This document shows positions 1 through 11,089 of a stretch of 64,000 nt of DNA, one piece after another. Position numbers and translations under genes: made by a program. Position 1 is the first letter of the stretch. Each line of letters opens with the position of its first letter. This DNA is from Diphasiastrum complanatum (lineage: Eukaryota; Streptophyta; Lycopodiopsida; Lycopodiales; Lycopodiaceae): positions 28,625,252-28,689,251 of the forward strand of contig CM055113.1 in the NCBI GenBank assembly GCA_029204225.1, in the 5' to 3' direction. The notes beneath the pieces are model-generated. The model worked only from the letters and a program-made list of their open reading frames with translations. It searched no databases and was not told the origin of the DNA.

Positions 1-30
1 GCAATGCGCAAAAAGTTTTGAAATTGTTTT

Positions 31-244
31 CTCATCTATGTCCTCATATACCAACTCGTGTAGATCTTCCATTATTTACTCCTCTATATCTTCTTTATGC
101 TGGTGTTTGGGGATCGTTTACATTGTTAAAGAATTGCCTCATCTATGTCCTCGTATACCACCTCCTGTAGATCTTCCAATATTTAATCCTCTATATCTTC
201 TTTATGCTGGTGTTTGGGGATCATTTACATTGTTAAAGAACTGC
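31..244. repeat. Tandem duplication, 107-bp unit, two copies
   Basis: Two adjacent copies (31-137 and 138-244) share the start CTCATCTATGTCCTC and the end TTTACATTGTTAAAGAA with only a few differences. The period is not a multiple of three, so the copies are read in different frames. The second copy keeps a longer open frame. It is probably a local duplication in or beside an exon. Confidence 0.85.
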
Positions 245-348
245 CTACTTTTTGTGGGCACTGCATGCATCCTCATCCACGGCATCACCTTGATTCAAGC
301 TACATAATATCTGTTGAGTTGCTGTTGTTAATCTATGTGAATCAGTAC

Positions 349-590
349 CAATGTCAGGAACTGCGGCTTCAGCTGCGAAAAAAGGTGTGGGGATTTTTTT
401 GGGTGCAACCAAGAGTGGATTGTCAGCTTTAACAACCGGGATAGCCAAGGCCAGAAGGAGTTATGGCAACAAGCACGAGACTGGCGTTTTGCAGGAGCTC
501 AGAAAGACAGGCCTCAGCCCAGAAGATTATGTGTTCCAAGGTCAGGCCCTGCTTTCGCTTTCGAGCATTCTTTATGAAAACAGATCATAA
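349..590 (+). CDS. Possible coding exon, unrecognised protein
   Basis: A 79-codon frame begins MSGTAASAAKKGVGIFLGAT and continues with an Ala/Gly/Lys-rich stretch (TGIAKARR) before ending at TAA. The composition, less AT-rich than the flanks and with mixed amphipathic residues, looks more like real coding than chance, but I do not recognise the family. An AG lies just before the second codon (CCAATGTCAG/GAACTG), so the start could be an acceptor rather than an initiator. It could belong to the host gene at 23.0-28.4 kb on the same strand, but nothing here links them. There is no transposon signature. Confidence is low. Confidence 0.3.
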
Positions 591-2843
591 TTTTAGGGTT
601 TTATGGATTTATGAATGCGATTGTTCCGCAACAATTCCTGGAGCAGAACCTCTATTAGCAGTCGTCCTGATGGGGGTAGACCGTGGCTCTAGTTTCCCTG
701 GAAATTTCGAAGGTTTCTCCTTTAGTTGTTGGGTTTTTTGTAAAGCTGCAAAAGTGACAGTTGGATGCCTCAATTCTTTGTCCACTCGTTCAAAGTCTCA
801 ATATTTAGTCTACTGGTATTTAAAATTGCCAGTACTTGGCACACCCCCCCCCCCCCCCCCCCCCGGGGCAACACACTCACATACACCCAGAAAATTTGTA
901 AGGCTATGTAATTGATCAACCATTTATCCTCAAGCTTTGCCTCAAGCCAATAAAGAAGCTTATGTTGCACAATATATCATCAAGCAATCAATTAAGGGGC
1001 CGACATAAGTTAACACAAACAATATCTTTGTTTTTCTGCTTCCCCCCAATACCCTTTCTGCAACGTTTTTGCACACGATCTAGTGCTACTATTTGAAACT
1101 GTTCTCTGGTTGGTTGATACCAATTTCTGCAATCTATATAGTTGCACCAGTTAAATCAATAATCTCATTATGTTGAATCTGTACAACGAAGCTACCATTA
1201 TCCATGTAATACATTGTTTGAGACATGATTATAGTAAGTTTATAAGGACCTCTATTGGTCCTTAGCTTAGTACGTTATCATTGTTATTAGATCTCGTTGG
1301 AGTGGAACCCCATAATTCCTTGAGTCTGGATAAGTGTTATACTCCCCTTGCTCTCCAAGGTAGTAAATACAAGCAAACTGTATGTAGAATGATTCTCATT
1401 TCTTCCTTATAATGTCCTTATAAGTTCTCGACGTGCGTTTCCCATCTTGGGTCACTTGGTCCATTAGTCGTTGGCCATACCACTAATGTGTACACATGCC
1501 TCGACTTGACCAAAGTTTCAAGGTTTGAGTCAAATGACAATTCGAATTGGCTGATTTGACCGTTTGAGTCAATTCTTTTTTTGTTGGTTTTGCTCTTGGC
1601 CTTTAGTTAGAATTCAATGTAACTGGGCTTTAGGGTGCAACTACAACTTTATGTAGTGTGAATTATCTCATCCACCATCTTTCTCTTAATTTTTGAGTCC
1701 TAAATCCTAACTTTGGAGTCCTCACTCCTTAAGATTGAGAACATGGCCTACTTCATTGTTACATCATTGATCAATCATCATCCCTAAGTTATGACACGTG
1801 CCAACAAATTGCAGTCATAGAATTTGAAATTATTAGACTAGTAACTACAGTGCCTATCAACGCACACAACTCACCAGTACTCGGTACTTACTACGATCTT
1901 ACTAAGTAGTCTTGTAATAGTCGACTAGACTCTAGTAACCAGAGTCGGAGTTGAAACTTGGAACTCTAATGGTGTCATGGTATAAAACTTAAAAGAATAT
2001 CCAATCAAACGAAAATCCTAAAATCCTAAATTCATAAGCACTTACATTTTGAAGTTATAGCTCTTATTAAGCACCGTCTACTTACTACTAGCATCTACTT
2101 AGACTTACCCAAACCTATTGTCAATAATCCATTGCCAAAAAGTAGTCATTACAAATCATAATAAGTAGCTGGCGGTATGTGGTAAGCCATATCCATTATC
2201 AAGAATCGGGAATCAAGATTTAGTCCTTTGAAAAGAATTCATTTATGATAGCATTGAAATTTGATGACTCAAGGAATTGATTGGGCAACAAGTGTGATAC
2301 CATTGAGCAGATACATTCTACAAATTGTTAGAACTTTCAACTTAGAACAAGCAAGAATATACAAAGTGTGAAGTTCAAAGGGCATACTTGTTCCATGACT
2401 TCTTGATGGGCTATAACTCCCTGCCGATGGAGGCCCTCTAACGACAAGCTTTTTGTTGTAAGTTGCTCCATTTGATCCTTGAAGCGACTTGCATCATCTT
2501 TTTTGAAATGGGAGGTTGCACATGTAAAAGCATTGCTCACTTGCAAATACAACATCTTCTTTGTTCGTCTGCTGGATGCTATATGGTAGTCCCCCTAAGC
2601 TATCCATGACCCCTTGATGGGGCAATATCACTTGGCAGTCCATACCATAGTTGCACAGAAACGCGTTTTTGGGCAAACACGTTTCTGAAACCGCGTTTTT
2701 GATGTAGAAACGTTTAAATTTTTTTTTGGGAAAATAGTTTATGGCTGAAATTTTTTTAGGGGATCGATGGTCAAACCAGTGTTTTGCCTCTCAGAAGTGC
2801 AGTAGATAGGGCACAAACAGATCTTATTTTCAGTAGCTATTTG
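591..2843. other. Unassigned AT-rich stretch with a poly-C run
   Basis: No convincing gene is seen. A pure run of 21 C followed by GGGG lies at 844-868. The frames reported here are short and unlike known proteins. Around 2640-2710 short near-palindromic CGCGTTTTTG / AAACACGTTTCT motifs recur, possibly the edge of a small DNA element. I see no LTR boundary or primer site. Confidence 0.5.
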
Positions 2844-2969
2844 GTTGTTATCTGCTCTGGTTGATGCTACAGTTTGGGTTATCAACTCTATGGATGATGA
2901 TCATTTTTGGAAACAAGGAGAAAAGATAATCCAAGTTCTCTCAAAGGGATCATGGTTGGGTGGGGACAT

Positions 2970-3150
2970 AAATATTGGGCCCTTATCGGCGCGCATTTGG
3001 ACCCCCATTTTTATCTACGGGGGTGTGCCCCCCCTGCTACTGTCGCCGAGGGGGGGGGGGGGGTCCAGGGGGGGCCGACGATAGCCACCTAGGCCCCCCC
3101 TGGCGGGGGGATTGTGGGGCAGCGCCCCCCGAAGCAAAAAGCGAGGTACA
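2970..3150. other. G-run/C-run island
   Basis: This stretch is far richer in G and C than its surroundings and consists largely of homopolymer runs, including 14 G (3050-3063), 7 G (3068-3074), 7 C (about 3094-3100), 6 G (3105-3110) and 6 C. Both strands could form G-quadruplexes. No protein family was recognised. It sits about 120 bp before the longest (GA)n tract of the window. Confidence 0.7.
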
Positions 3151-3268
3151 ATTGCTCTACAGTTCTCTGCCTCTGTCCCACTGGAACCATCTGTGATCGT
3201 AACGAACATGCTAGAGGTTAGTTTTGAATTTTTATCCTTGACAGCCCAACATGGATTAATGCAATTGA

Positions 3269-3619
<351 letters not shown>

Positions 3620-3762
3620 CACCAGCTGGGAGCGTATGAAAAACGTCTCCAAAAACCTGAAAGAAAAGCATATATAATAAATCCAAACACAATTATCAGT
3701 GTTAACTAAACCAAAAGGTAGAAAGCAAGAAATGGCTATATATAATGGAAGCAAGCCGCAGA

Positions 3763-5072
3763 TCAAGTCCTGGAGGTAACACTGCTATTGCTGCTGTTGC
3801 TGCTGCTGAAGAAAGATGAAATACAAGCTGCAGTGGGGAGTGAAGCTGAGATCTGCTGCCGATGTCGAATGTAGGGAGGACGTCTCCTCGTAGTAGGCCG
3901 AAGAGGTCTGGTTGCTGGGCAATGCTGGGAGATGCGCTGCCTCTGATCTCTGTGGAAAGTCGTGTCTTCATCTTCGTCATCATCATCTAAATTTGGGACT
4001 GGTCGTGAACGTCGTCTGGAGAAAAAGGAGGTAATCTGAAGCTGTGTCAGGAGCAATCTGATGCTGAGGCTGGAGATCCCGTCGTAATAGAAACATCTCT
4101 CGGACCATAAGTGCAACACAACGTGATCCTCATATGTAACAAGTGAGCGCAAAGTAACTGGTGTGTCCCTGAACAAGCAATGGTATCTCCCACAAATCTC
4201 ATAATAAGCTGGGCAAATGAAAATAAAATGCTCCTCTGTCTCTACTACCCCTAGGGAACAAAGCTGGCAGATCCTGTCCTCTCGTGAGGTACCCTGAAAC
4301 CGGCCAGTCTCAATCTCAAGCTGGTGTGAAGAGACACGGAGCTGACCCAATATGAATATGAGACCATGTGATTATCCAGATCGTACGTACAGTGGTAGCA
4401 GTGGGGACCCTGATACATCTGTCTCCAAAAAATGAAGCCGATAAAAGTCGGGTTTGACACCCAATTGACCATTCCAGGCTCGATCCAGGTAAGCTCTATA
4501 AATGAATCGTCTGATGTAGTCATGGGTACCAGAAGGAAGGGCAGTGGTAGAGATGCCGAGTGTGCTAAGAAGTCTGGAGGCCTGAGAAAATCAAGCCACA
4601 TGGTAGCCCTGACTGTGAAGATGCTGAGATGAAATGAGAGCAGCCTGAGTATATCTCTGCTTAGAAGATTGGAACGCACTGACGCGCTGAATATATGTGA
4701 TGAGCTGGAGTAAGGCATCGAGGTACATGGGCGGGACCGCAAACTCAGCAAGGATGATCTGATGTGGTACTGAAGGCTTAGCCCGAATCATGTGTGAAAG
4801 CATAGTGATCTGTAACCGTGAGATACTAGCCCAGTTAGATGAGGTAAGGCCCGTGCACCTTGCAGCCGATGCATATAGAGCTGTAGGAGAAACAATGGTG
4901 TCAAAAAGCCGACACTTACTCGAGGCATCTCGAATAGACTTACGGAAGCAAAATCTCTCCATCTGGGCAAAGGAAGCATGGCCTTTCCCAAGCCTACTAG
5001 AGGCTGCCTGTCTCATACTAAATATAGGACCAGTAAAAAGGGTGCCCAAGTAAGTGTAGGAAGGGACAATCT
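3763..5072 (-). pseudogene. LINE A ORF2, C-terminal region with CCHC-like motif
   Basis: Frames at 5178-4591, 4751-4251 and 4350-3763 continue ORF2 after the RT. Recognisable parts are the IVPSYTYLGTLFTG segment that typically follows the thumb, and near the end a Cys/His cluster ICQLCSLGVVETEEHFIFIC of the kind found at the C-terminus of plant L1 ORF2. The frame changes several times, so this part is not translatable as one product. The same Cys/His cluster is visible in LINE C (10.3-10.5 kb), which allows 3' ends to be compared across copies. Confidence 0.75.
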
Positions 5073-6665
5073 CTAACGACCGACTGTCAAAAAGGAGCTC
5101 AACATAAAGCTCCTGGAAGTGTTGAAAACCATCACCTTGGTCTTCACAATGTTCACCCCTAGACCCCATCTGGAACATAAATCATGAAGACAGTCAATCT
5201 GTCTCTGCAACCCCTCTCTAGTAGGTGAAAGTAGAACCACATCATCTGCATAAAGAAGAATAGCGATCAAGATGTCACCAAGTCTGCACCCAGAACCACC
5301 ACACTGCTCGATAACTCGCTCCAACTCATCAATCTATAAGCCAAAAAGTGTAGGGGAGAGGGAACATCCCTGCTTCACCCCAATAGTGCTCATGATCTGC
5401 TCTGAGATACCTTTGTCACTTCGGAAACATCCCAATACTTTCTCATAGAGTGCCATCACTGCTAGGATTGTGTCATCAGAAAAACCAAGGTCTCGTATCC
5501 GCTGGATGAGTAAGGAGCGTGGGACAGAGTCAAAGGCCTTCCTGAAGTCAACGAAGCAACAATAAACTCGCTCTCGCCGGTGCTGAGCTTCCTCAATAAT
5601 AGCTTTGAGAGTAAAGATATGATCTGTAGTAGAATAATGAGCTCTAAACCCAGCTTGGCCCATAGCATGCAATCTCCTGGTCTCTGACTCAGTACTCACA
5701 GCTGACTGAAGAATAATGCCATACAACTTCGTAATAACGTGCCCAATCATAGTCTGATAGTTACTAGGATTCTTGGGATCACCATTCTTGTGTATGGGAT
5801 GGATGATGTTGGTGCACCAAGGAGAAGGAAAACCAGAGACAACGGCTTGATTTAGTAGAGTGGCTAGGAGAGGTGATAGTAAATCAGCAGCATGGATTAA
5901 AAGCTTGGATTCAAGGTCATCAATATCCCTGGCTTTATTGGTGTTCATTTTCTTGATGGCATTGTGGACCATATCAGAGGTGAAGAAGGTAAACTCAAGA
6001 GGTCTAGGGGAGATGGAGATAGGTGTGTTGGTATCGATGGTATACAAGGCAGTGGCATACTCAGTCCAAATGCGTAAATCATCAAGGAGTGGAGGTGGAG
6101 CACGGGGAATGAACTCATGCCAAAAGGTGCCTGTGGAAGAACTATAGAGAAGACCAATAAGTCGTCGCTCTTCCAAACTATCATATGCCCGTTTCTTACA
6201 ACGAAGTAGGCGGGTAAAGAGACGACGAGTGGGTTGTAAGAGATGAGGGGTGTGCATGCGAGCATGTGTGACAAGGTGATGATGGGAACGACACTCATCG
6301 TCATACCAAGGTGGGCGCACCGGTCTAGGTTTGTTGTTATTTTTGTTATGATGGGGTCTAGAGGAGAAGGATGCAGTGGCAGCTGTATGGAGTGCTGTGG
6401 TAAGGAAGGAGGCTTGCACTTCAAGCGGGCTGTGATGTGGAAAAATGTGGAGCAGTGGGGTGAGCAAATGCTGATAGGTAGGTGCGAGTGAATGGTCAAA
6501 GATGTATTTGGGTGCACGAGGTAATGGTGGAGGTGAGAACTGTCGAGGCAAAGAAATAGTACCAAGACTAAAGGAAAGGAAGGTTAGGTGAAATATGAAA
6601 ATCATGGATGAGGGAGATGGTTGACGGCGATCCCATAAGGTAATCAACAACACTATGGCCGCCAC
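5073..6665 (-). pseudogene. LINE A ORF2, reverse transcriptase domain (broken)
   Basis: A 443-codon frame carries non-LTR RT motifs in order: NYQTMIGHVITKLYG, GFRAHYSTTDHI, CCFVDFRKAFDSVP and GVKQGCSLSPTLFGL. A stop at about 5334 ends it. The next frame (5324-5073) supplies ILLYADDVVLLS, with the catalytic YADD, and the thumb-like start. The enzyme copies element RNA at the nicked site. LINE D (21.6-22.7 kb) is a close relative. There is one stop between the palm motifs and further damage downstream. No RNase H domain was seen after the RT. Confidence 0.9.
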
Positions 6666-7381
6666 TGTGGGGATGGCAGGTGTATCTACCAGAGTCGGGC
6701 CAACAGGTTAAGCCATTAAAAATGGCCAACTCATGAGCTTCTCCTAATTGTAGCAAGTATTCGCCATAAGTGGTAATGGGGCCCAAAGTGTCTTCAGAAA
6801 TCCTAGTAACACACAAGTCATCTCCATCAAGGGCACGTATGCGAAGCTAGTCCATAGAATCATAGAAATCAGACTGCTGTGAAGCTGTCCTGGCATTAAA
6901 GTCACCAGTGAGAAAAATGTAACCTCGCTTTGCATATCTGATAATGTATGTAGAAAGATCAATGTAGGGTGAACCAATACCCTCTACAAAGGAAGAAGAT
7001 ACTGGAGGGAAATAGCAAGCTGCAACAAAGATGTCTCTGTCAGAACCAACGCTATGTCCGTCAATGCGGAACCAGATGTACCGCGAGTTTTCATCATGGC
7101 TGACGAACTCAAAAATAGGATGCAGCGACTCCCTATAAAGGCAAGCGACCCCACCAGAACCTCTCCCACCAGCAGATCTCATCTCATGTCGATAGACCGA
7201 GTCCCATCTGTATCCTGGAAAAGTCGGTAAACCTCTCTCCTGACTCTCATGAGTCTCCATAAAAAGTAATAAATCTCTCTTACCAATGAAGTCAAGCAGA
7301 TCACCCGCAATGGACAAACCCCAATCTGCAAGCGGCGAGGATGGGCCCCCAATATGCTCCCAATACCGGGCGCCCCAAGTC
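6568..7381 (-). pseudogene. LINE A ORF2, endonuclease domain (broken)
   Basis: The minus-strand frames give the apurinic-like endonuclease/exonuclease/phosphatase fold. The visible motifs are LLLFMETHES (the catalytic Glu region), YIWFRIDG, GDFNART (the Asp/Asn motif) and, after a frameshift near 6840, GGHSVVDYLM. The domain nicks target DNA to prime reverse transcription. It starts immediately after the ORF1 stop, so the ORFs are adjacent. At least one frameshift separates the two parts. Whether this endonuclease prefers GA/CT repeats is an open question raised by the element's flanks. Confidence 0.85.
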
Positions 7382-7382
7382 C

Positions 7383-8714
7383 CTATTTCTCAGCGTCCTT
7401 GGGCACATCATCGATGTATCGGATTCGACCATCCCTGTAGATAACACGTCTACCTGTCGCTTTAGCTTCTTGGAAGGCTTTACGCCTTTCCTCAACCTGT
7501 AAATATGTAAGATCATCATCCATATATATTTGAGAGCCACATAGTTTAGCTCTACATCGCAAAGCATCACGACGGCTCTGCAAAGAAGTAAAACAAATGA
7601 TGAGGGTAGCATTATCTCTGGTTGTTCTCCATGCTGAATCCAAATCTCTATTGTGGTGCCCAAGTGTACTTTCAAGGAAACATTTTGCTTCTTCAAGAGC
7701 ATTTTGAGAGTTTGCGATGCCCCTTACTCGAATATTGTATGCCTTTTGCTCCCTAGATCTTTCTTCTGAAAGAGTAGCTGAAATAACCGAAGAGATAGAG
7801 GCACTTTGTGTGTTACCTTTTTTAATAATAGCTGCCCACGAGAGGGTTTCCTCCTTCTGCTTCTCAATTTTTTCCTCCAATTCTTTAAGTTTGTGCGATG
7901 GCTCAGGTGTAGCAAGGAGAGGCTGAGATTTGACTTCTTTTCTCAAAAGATCCATTTCTTGATGTAGTTTGGCGTTGGTTTCTTTGAGAGCAGACATCTC
8001 AATTTTAACCATATGTAATTCTATCTGCAGACCTTGAAAATCCTGTAATAGCACACTCAGGCTAGAGGCAAGATAGGACTCCATAGCCTTTGTGGGAGTG
8101 TATGGTTCTTGAGAGTAGGAGATAAGAGGAGTTATTGGACTGATAGGCAAGGAAGAAGAGGAAGGGGAGATAGGAACAGAGGAAGATAGAGTAGAAGGAG
8201 CAGAAGAGGAGCAAGAAGAAGGTGTGGGAGAGGAGGATGAAGAGGAGAGTGGGGAAGCAGAAGAGGAGCAGGGCTGCTCAGTAGCAGCAGGAAGAAAAGC
8301 ATGAGGCCCTTCCTCCTGTTGCAGATCAGGAGGAAGGGCATTGAAGAGGATTGAGGCAGCAGGGGGGACAGCGAAGGGGGCAGGAGGGATGCAGGGGCCA
8401 ATAGGAGATTGATCTGGGGCGGAGCAAGCAGGGGGGGTAGTGAGGGGGACAGGAGATACCACATTCAAGGGGACCGCAGGGGACACATCAGCGAGGGCAG
8501 GAGACAAATCAGCGAGGGCAGGGAGGTAAGCGAGGGGGGCAGGAGACAGAGTATTAGCAGGAGGCACGTCAGCGAGGGCAGGAGGTACATCAGCGAGGGG
8601 GGAAGGAGCGATCCGTGGAGAGGGCGCGATGGTGGAAGGAGCGATCCATGGAGAGATGGGGCTGGCCCGTGGAGAGATGGAGCGAGGGCTGGCCCTCTTG
8701 CGTGGAGGCGCCAT
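7383..8714 (-). CDS. LINE A ORF1 protein (RNA-binding, coiled coil)
   Basis: An uninterrupted frame of about 443 residues begins MAPPRKRASPRS. The N-terminal half is very rich in Pro, Ala and Ser. A predicted coiled coil follows at about residues 220-300 (heptads such as MVKIEMSALKETNAKLHQEM). Next comes an RRM-like segment with VRGIANSQNAL, and then a basic tail (VEERRKAFQEAKATGRRV). This layout is typical of plant L1 ORF1 proteins, which bind the element's RNA and help assemble the retrotransposition particle. The ATG lies three bases from the CT tract, so almost no 5' UTR separates them. LINE B has a homologous ORF1. The assignment rests on architecture and position. Confidence 0.8.
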   Translation of the reverse strand: MAPPRKRASPRSISPRASPISPWIAPSTIAPSPRIAPSPLADVPPALADVPPANTLSPAPLAYLPALADLSPALADVSPAVPLNVVSPVPLTTPPACSAPDQSPIGPCIPPAPFAVPPAASILFNALPPDLQQEEGPHAFLPAATEQPCSSSASPLSSSSSSPTPSSCSSSAPSTLSSSVPISPSSSSLPISPITPLISYSQEPYTPTKAMESYLASSLSVLLQDFQGLQIELHMVKIEMSALKETNAKLHQEMDLLRKEVKSQPLLATPEPSHKLKELEEKIEKQKEETLSWAAIIKKGNTQSASISSVISATLSEERSREQKAYNIRVRGIANSQNALEEAKCFLESTLGHHNRDLDSAWRTTRDNATLIICFTSLQSRRDALRCRAKLCGSQIYMDDDLTYLQVEERRKAFQEAKATGRRVIYRDGRIRYIDDVPKDAEK

Positions 8715-8716
<2 letters not shown>

Positions 8717-8793
<77 letters not shown>

Positions 8794-8800
8794 AAGAAAG
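8717..8800 (+). repeat. (GA)n tract with (GAAA)n end, between LINEs A and B
   Basis: A pure GA repeat to about 8789 passes into AAAGAAAGAAAG. On the minus strand this is the CTTTCTTTC(TC)n tail of LINE B, immediately followed by the 5' end of LINE A. A single tract therefore serves as the 3' boundary of one LINE and the 5' boundary of the next. Confidence 0.95.
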
Positions 8801-10175
8801 CTTTATTAACGTCTTTTCCATGCCGAAAGGCGTATAAGACAAAACCAGTACATCAGATAAGATGGAAACAAGATGGATCAGTGCCGTCGAAACAAACTAA
8901 CTAGAAACAAATTAACTCAGAAGAGAGTGATATGGCCAGGATTATATGGTACGTGTACCATTTACATGCTCAACTGGACATCTCTTCATTTCTCTAACTC
9001 AGACTCTATCTTAGAATTAAGATTCTCATTAACTATAGGCCTACGATCCACAAATCTGATAATGCCATCGTGATAGATAAGTCATTTGCCAGTAGATAGA
9101 GCTTCATGTCTTGCCTTTTTACGTTCTTGGACTTGGATGAAAGTAAGATCTTCATCCAAATAGATTTTTGTATCACGTAATTTAGATCGTTTCTCTTAAA
9201 CTTCGCGCCGGTGAGACACTGACGTGAAGCGGATGACAAGAGTATCCGGGTCCTTCTTAGGTCGCCAGGCAGTTTCCATACCTTTGCTATGGTGCTGAAG
9301 ATGTCCTTCCAAAAACTTTTCAGCTTCTTCAAAGCATTTTGGGAGTTTAGAATACCTCTAACACGAACATTGAGAGCTTTGTGCTCTTGCAGACGGCCCT
9401 CAGTGAATGTGGCTGAGATAAACGAAGATGAAGGTGAGGGTGGAGAAACAACTGTAGACGAACCTTTAAGTACATCTGCCCATGATTTGACAGCCGTATG
9501 GTGCTGTTCCACCTGACTTTCGAGCTGCTGAATTTTAGCTGAAGTAGCGATTTGGGAAGAAGTTTCACTTTTGAGAACTGCCACTTCATTCTTGAGTGTT
9601 TCAATAGAAGAGTCTAGCTTATGAAGGTGTGATTGCACAACAAGAAGCAGAGAGTCATGGGAAGGAAGCAAGTTGCTCTCTGTGATTGTTGAGGTATTCA
9701 AATAGACAAAGTTGATCTTCACGAAGAAGACAGACCTAGGGTAAATGTGGGGGAGAGAGGTAGGTTCTTCTGGAGTGTTTGGAGTCAAGGGAAGAGCTAC
9801 AATAGATTCATTGTCGGGACTAGGATTTGATGGAGAGATAGGAACTGCAACGGGCATTGGAAGTGAGGCTGAAGCAATGCTGAAAACCAAAGATGGATCA
9901 GGATTAAGGGGACCTTTGCGACGAGGCATTTTACAAATTGGAGGATGCACCTTCAGCGATGGACAAAAGCGATGGGACAGGTGCAAACAGTCAGGGTAGA
10001 GCAGCGATGGAGGGCCAGCAGGGCAGCGATGGAGGGCCAACAACATCTGCAATGGAGGGTGCCAACAGCAGCACGATGGAGGCCAGTAGTGGCAGCGAAG
10101 GGCGCCAGCAGATGGACGCGATGGAGCTAGGCCATCGCTGCAGGTGGAGCGCGATGGAATCCGCCATCCCTGGCC

Positions 10176-10177
<2 letters not shown>
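8801..10177 (-). mobile_element. LINE B: ORF1-only LINE
   Basis: Minus strand: a CT tract, about 250 bp of 5' UTR, ORF1 (9929 to about 9035), about 230 bp of 3' UTR ending GTTAATAAAGCTTTC, then a CT tract. There is no endonuclease or RT between ORF1 and the 3' end, so the element is about 1.4 kb. Its 3' end resembles that of LINE C (a shared small GC hairpin followed by TTAATA), arguing that this is a genuine element end rather than a random break. It parallels the mammalian HAL1 idea of an ORF1-only element mobilised in trans. Confidence 0.75.
9035..9929 (-). pseudogene. LINE B ORF1 protein, one frameshift
   Basis: The reading frame from MPRRKGPLNPDPSL shows a Pro/Ser-rich N-terminus, a coiled coil (about residues 120-160: SSIETLKNEVAVLKSET, IQQLESQVEQHH), and the RRM-like start LNVRVRGILNSQNAL. 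This mirrors VRGIANSQNAL in LINE A ORF1. After that the homologous tail is found in another frame (a segment like IYLDEDLTFIQVQERKKA), so there is a frameshift near 9330. An RNA-binding role is inferred from family membership. Confidence 0.7.

Positions 10178-10261
<84 letters not shown>
10178..10261 (+). repeat. (GA)n tract between LINEs B and C
   Basis: An uninterrupted GA repeat. On the minus strand the 5' UTR of LINE B begins right after it, and the 3' end of LINE C (ending in repeated TTCTAA units) runs into it. Confidence 0.95.
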
Positions 10262-10264
<3 letters not shown>

Positions 10265-10530
10265 AGAATTAGAATTATATTAATGTCTGTCAAGTGCCTG
10301 AGGGCACATACGACAAGTAGAAAGTACGTCAAAAAAAAGAAGGAGCATTGTCCACGTAGGACTTATTCCTATTCCTAAAAGCGAGAAGGCAAGGAAAGAA
10401 CCAAGTGTAAGTGGAGTATCTCTGTATAAGCATTGGTATCTGCCTCTGATCTCATAGTAGGCTGGACATCGGAAAATGAAATGGAACTCATCCTCAATCT
10501 CTTGTAAAGAGCAGCACTAACAAATCCGTA
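10262..10530 (-). mobile_element. LINE C: 5'-truncated 3' end
   Basis: On the minus strand it encodes the tail of the ORF2 Cys/His segment (FHFIFRCPAYYEI, matching HFIFICPAYYEI of LINE A), then a 3' UTR with a GTGCC/GGCAC hairpin and a (TTCTAA)n end that passes into the CT tract. There is no poly(A). Everything upstream is missing. The truncation point near 10530 abuts what looks like the LTR of the neighbouring Gypsy element, not a GA tract. Confidence 0.75.
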
Positions 10531-10539
10531 GCTGTAAAG

Positions 10540-11027
10540 TCCTCACAACAGGATTCTAGTCTAAGCATACCATACAAAGCAACAACACATGGGAACCGGT
10601 GGAGGTTAAACCAACCCAACCAAACCTAGATCGTACGGATCTAGCCCCCAAGCTATGGGTCAATCAAAGTCATGGGAAGAGGAGTCACACCAGCAGCATG
10701 TAGCTACTCATCACAAATCAAGCATACACTAGTGAGAGCCCAGCAGGTATACTTATACCCTCCAAGGCCCATGCACCACTAGTAGTGCACTGTTACACCT
10801 CACTGGACACCTCTGCAGCCTATCTGGGCCACTTCATCCAGTTCCCTAATGACTCACTGATAGACCCATACCAACTCCACCACCATGTGTTTAGGCCTAC
10901 AACCATTAATTATGACCATATACACATAAGGGCCCCAATTCCCTTATAGTCACAATTAACTTATGGGTTGTTGGTTTACCGGTCCCTAGCATGGACACGC
11001 TACCCGAGACCAGTCATGGGCATGACA
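10540..11027 (-). repeat. Probable 3' LTR of Gypsy 1
   Basis: On the minus strand a purine run AAGGGGGGAAGAA (11040-11028) is followed by TGTCATGCCCATGACTGG, the expected polypurine tract and 5'-TG of an LTR. The distal end near 10540 is not precisely defined, and no matching 5' LTR was found upstream of gag. The region has no coding potential. Confidence 0.5.
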
Positions 11028-11089
11028 TTCTTCCCCCCTTATTCAAGTTCTGTCCTCAGAACTTAAAACTAAGAAAGTTCCTCCTTAAG

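Larger units (their letters stand above)
3620..8716 (-). mobile_element. LINE A: L1-like non-LTR retrotransposon, near full length
   Basis: Read on the minus strand, the element has ORF1 (8714-7383), then an endonuclease, reverse transcriptase and C-terminal Cys/His motif in broken frames (7381-3763), then a roughly 140-bp 3' region that ends in TCTCTC with no poly(A). The 5' end is a CT tract three bases upstream of the ORF1 ATG, and the 3' end is a second CT tract. Gene order and motifs are those of plant L1-clade LINEs. Order and orientation match LINE B next door. ORF1 is intact, while ORF2 carries several stops and frameshifts, so this copy is probably dead for its own movement. No target-site duplication can be defined because both flanks are GA repeat. 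Confidence 0.9.

Noticed and set aside
844-864. Poly-C run as a functional element
   Set aside because: A lone homopolymer without context; its length could be a sequencing artefact.
2300-2330. Primer-binding site (TGATACCATTGAGCAG)
   Set aside because: Only GATACCA matches the tRNA-Met primer site in reverse complement; no LTR end lies next to it.
7717-7926. Plus-strand ORFs over LINE A ORF1
   Set aside because: They are shadows of the minus-strand ORF1 and lack any family similarity.
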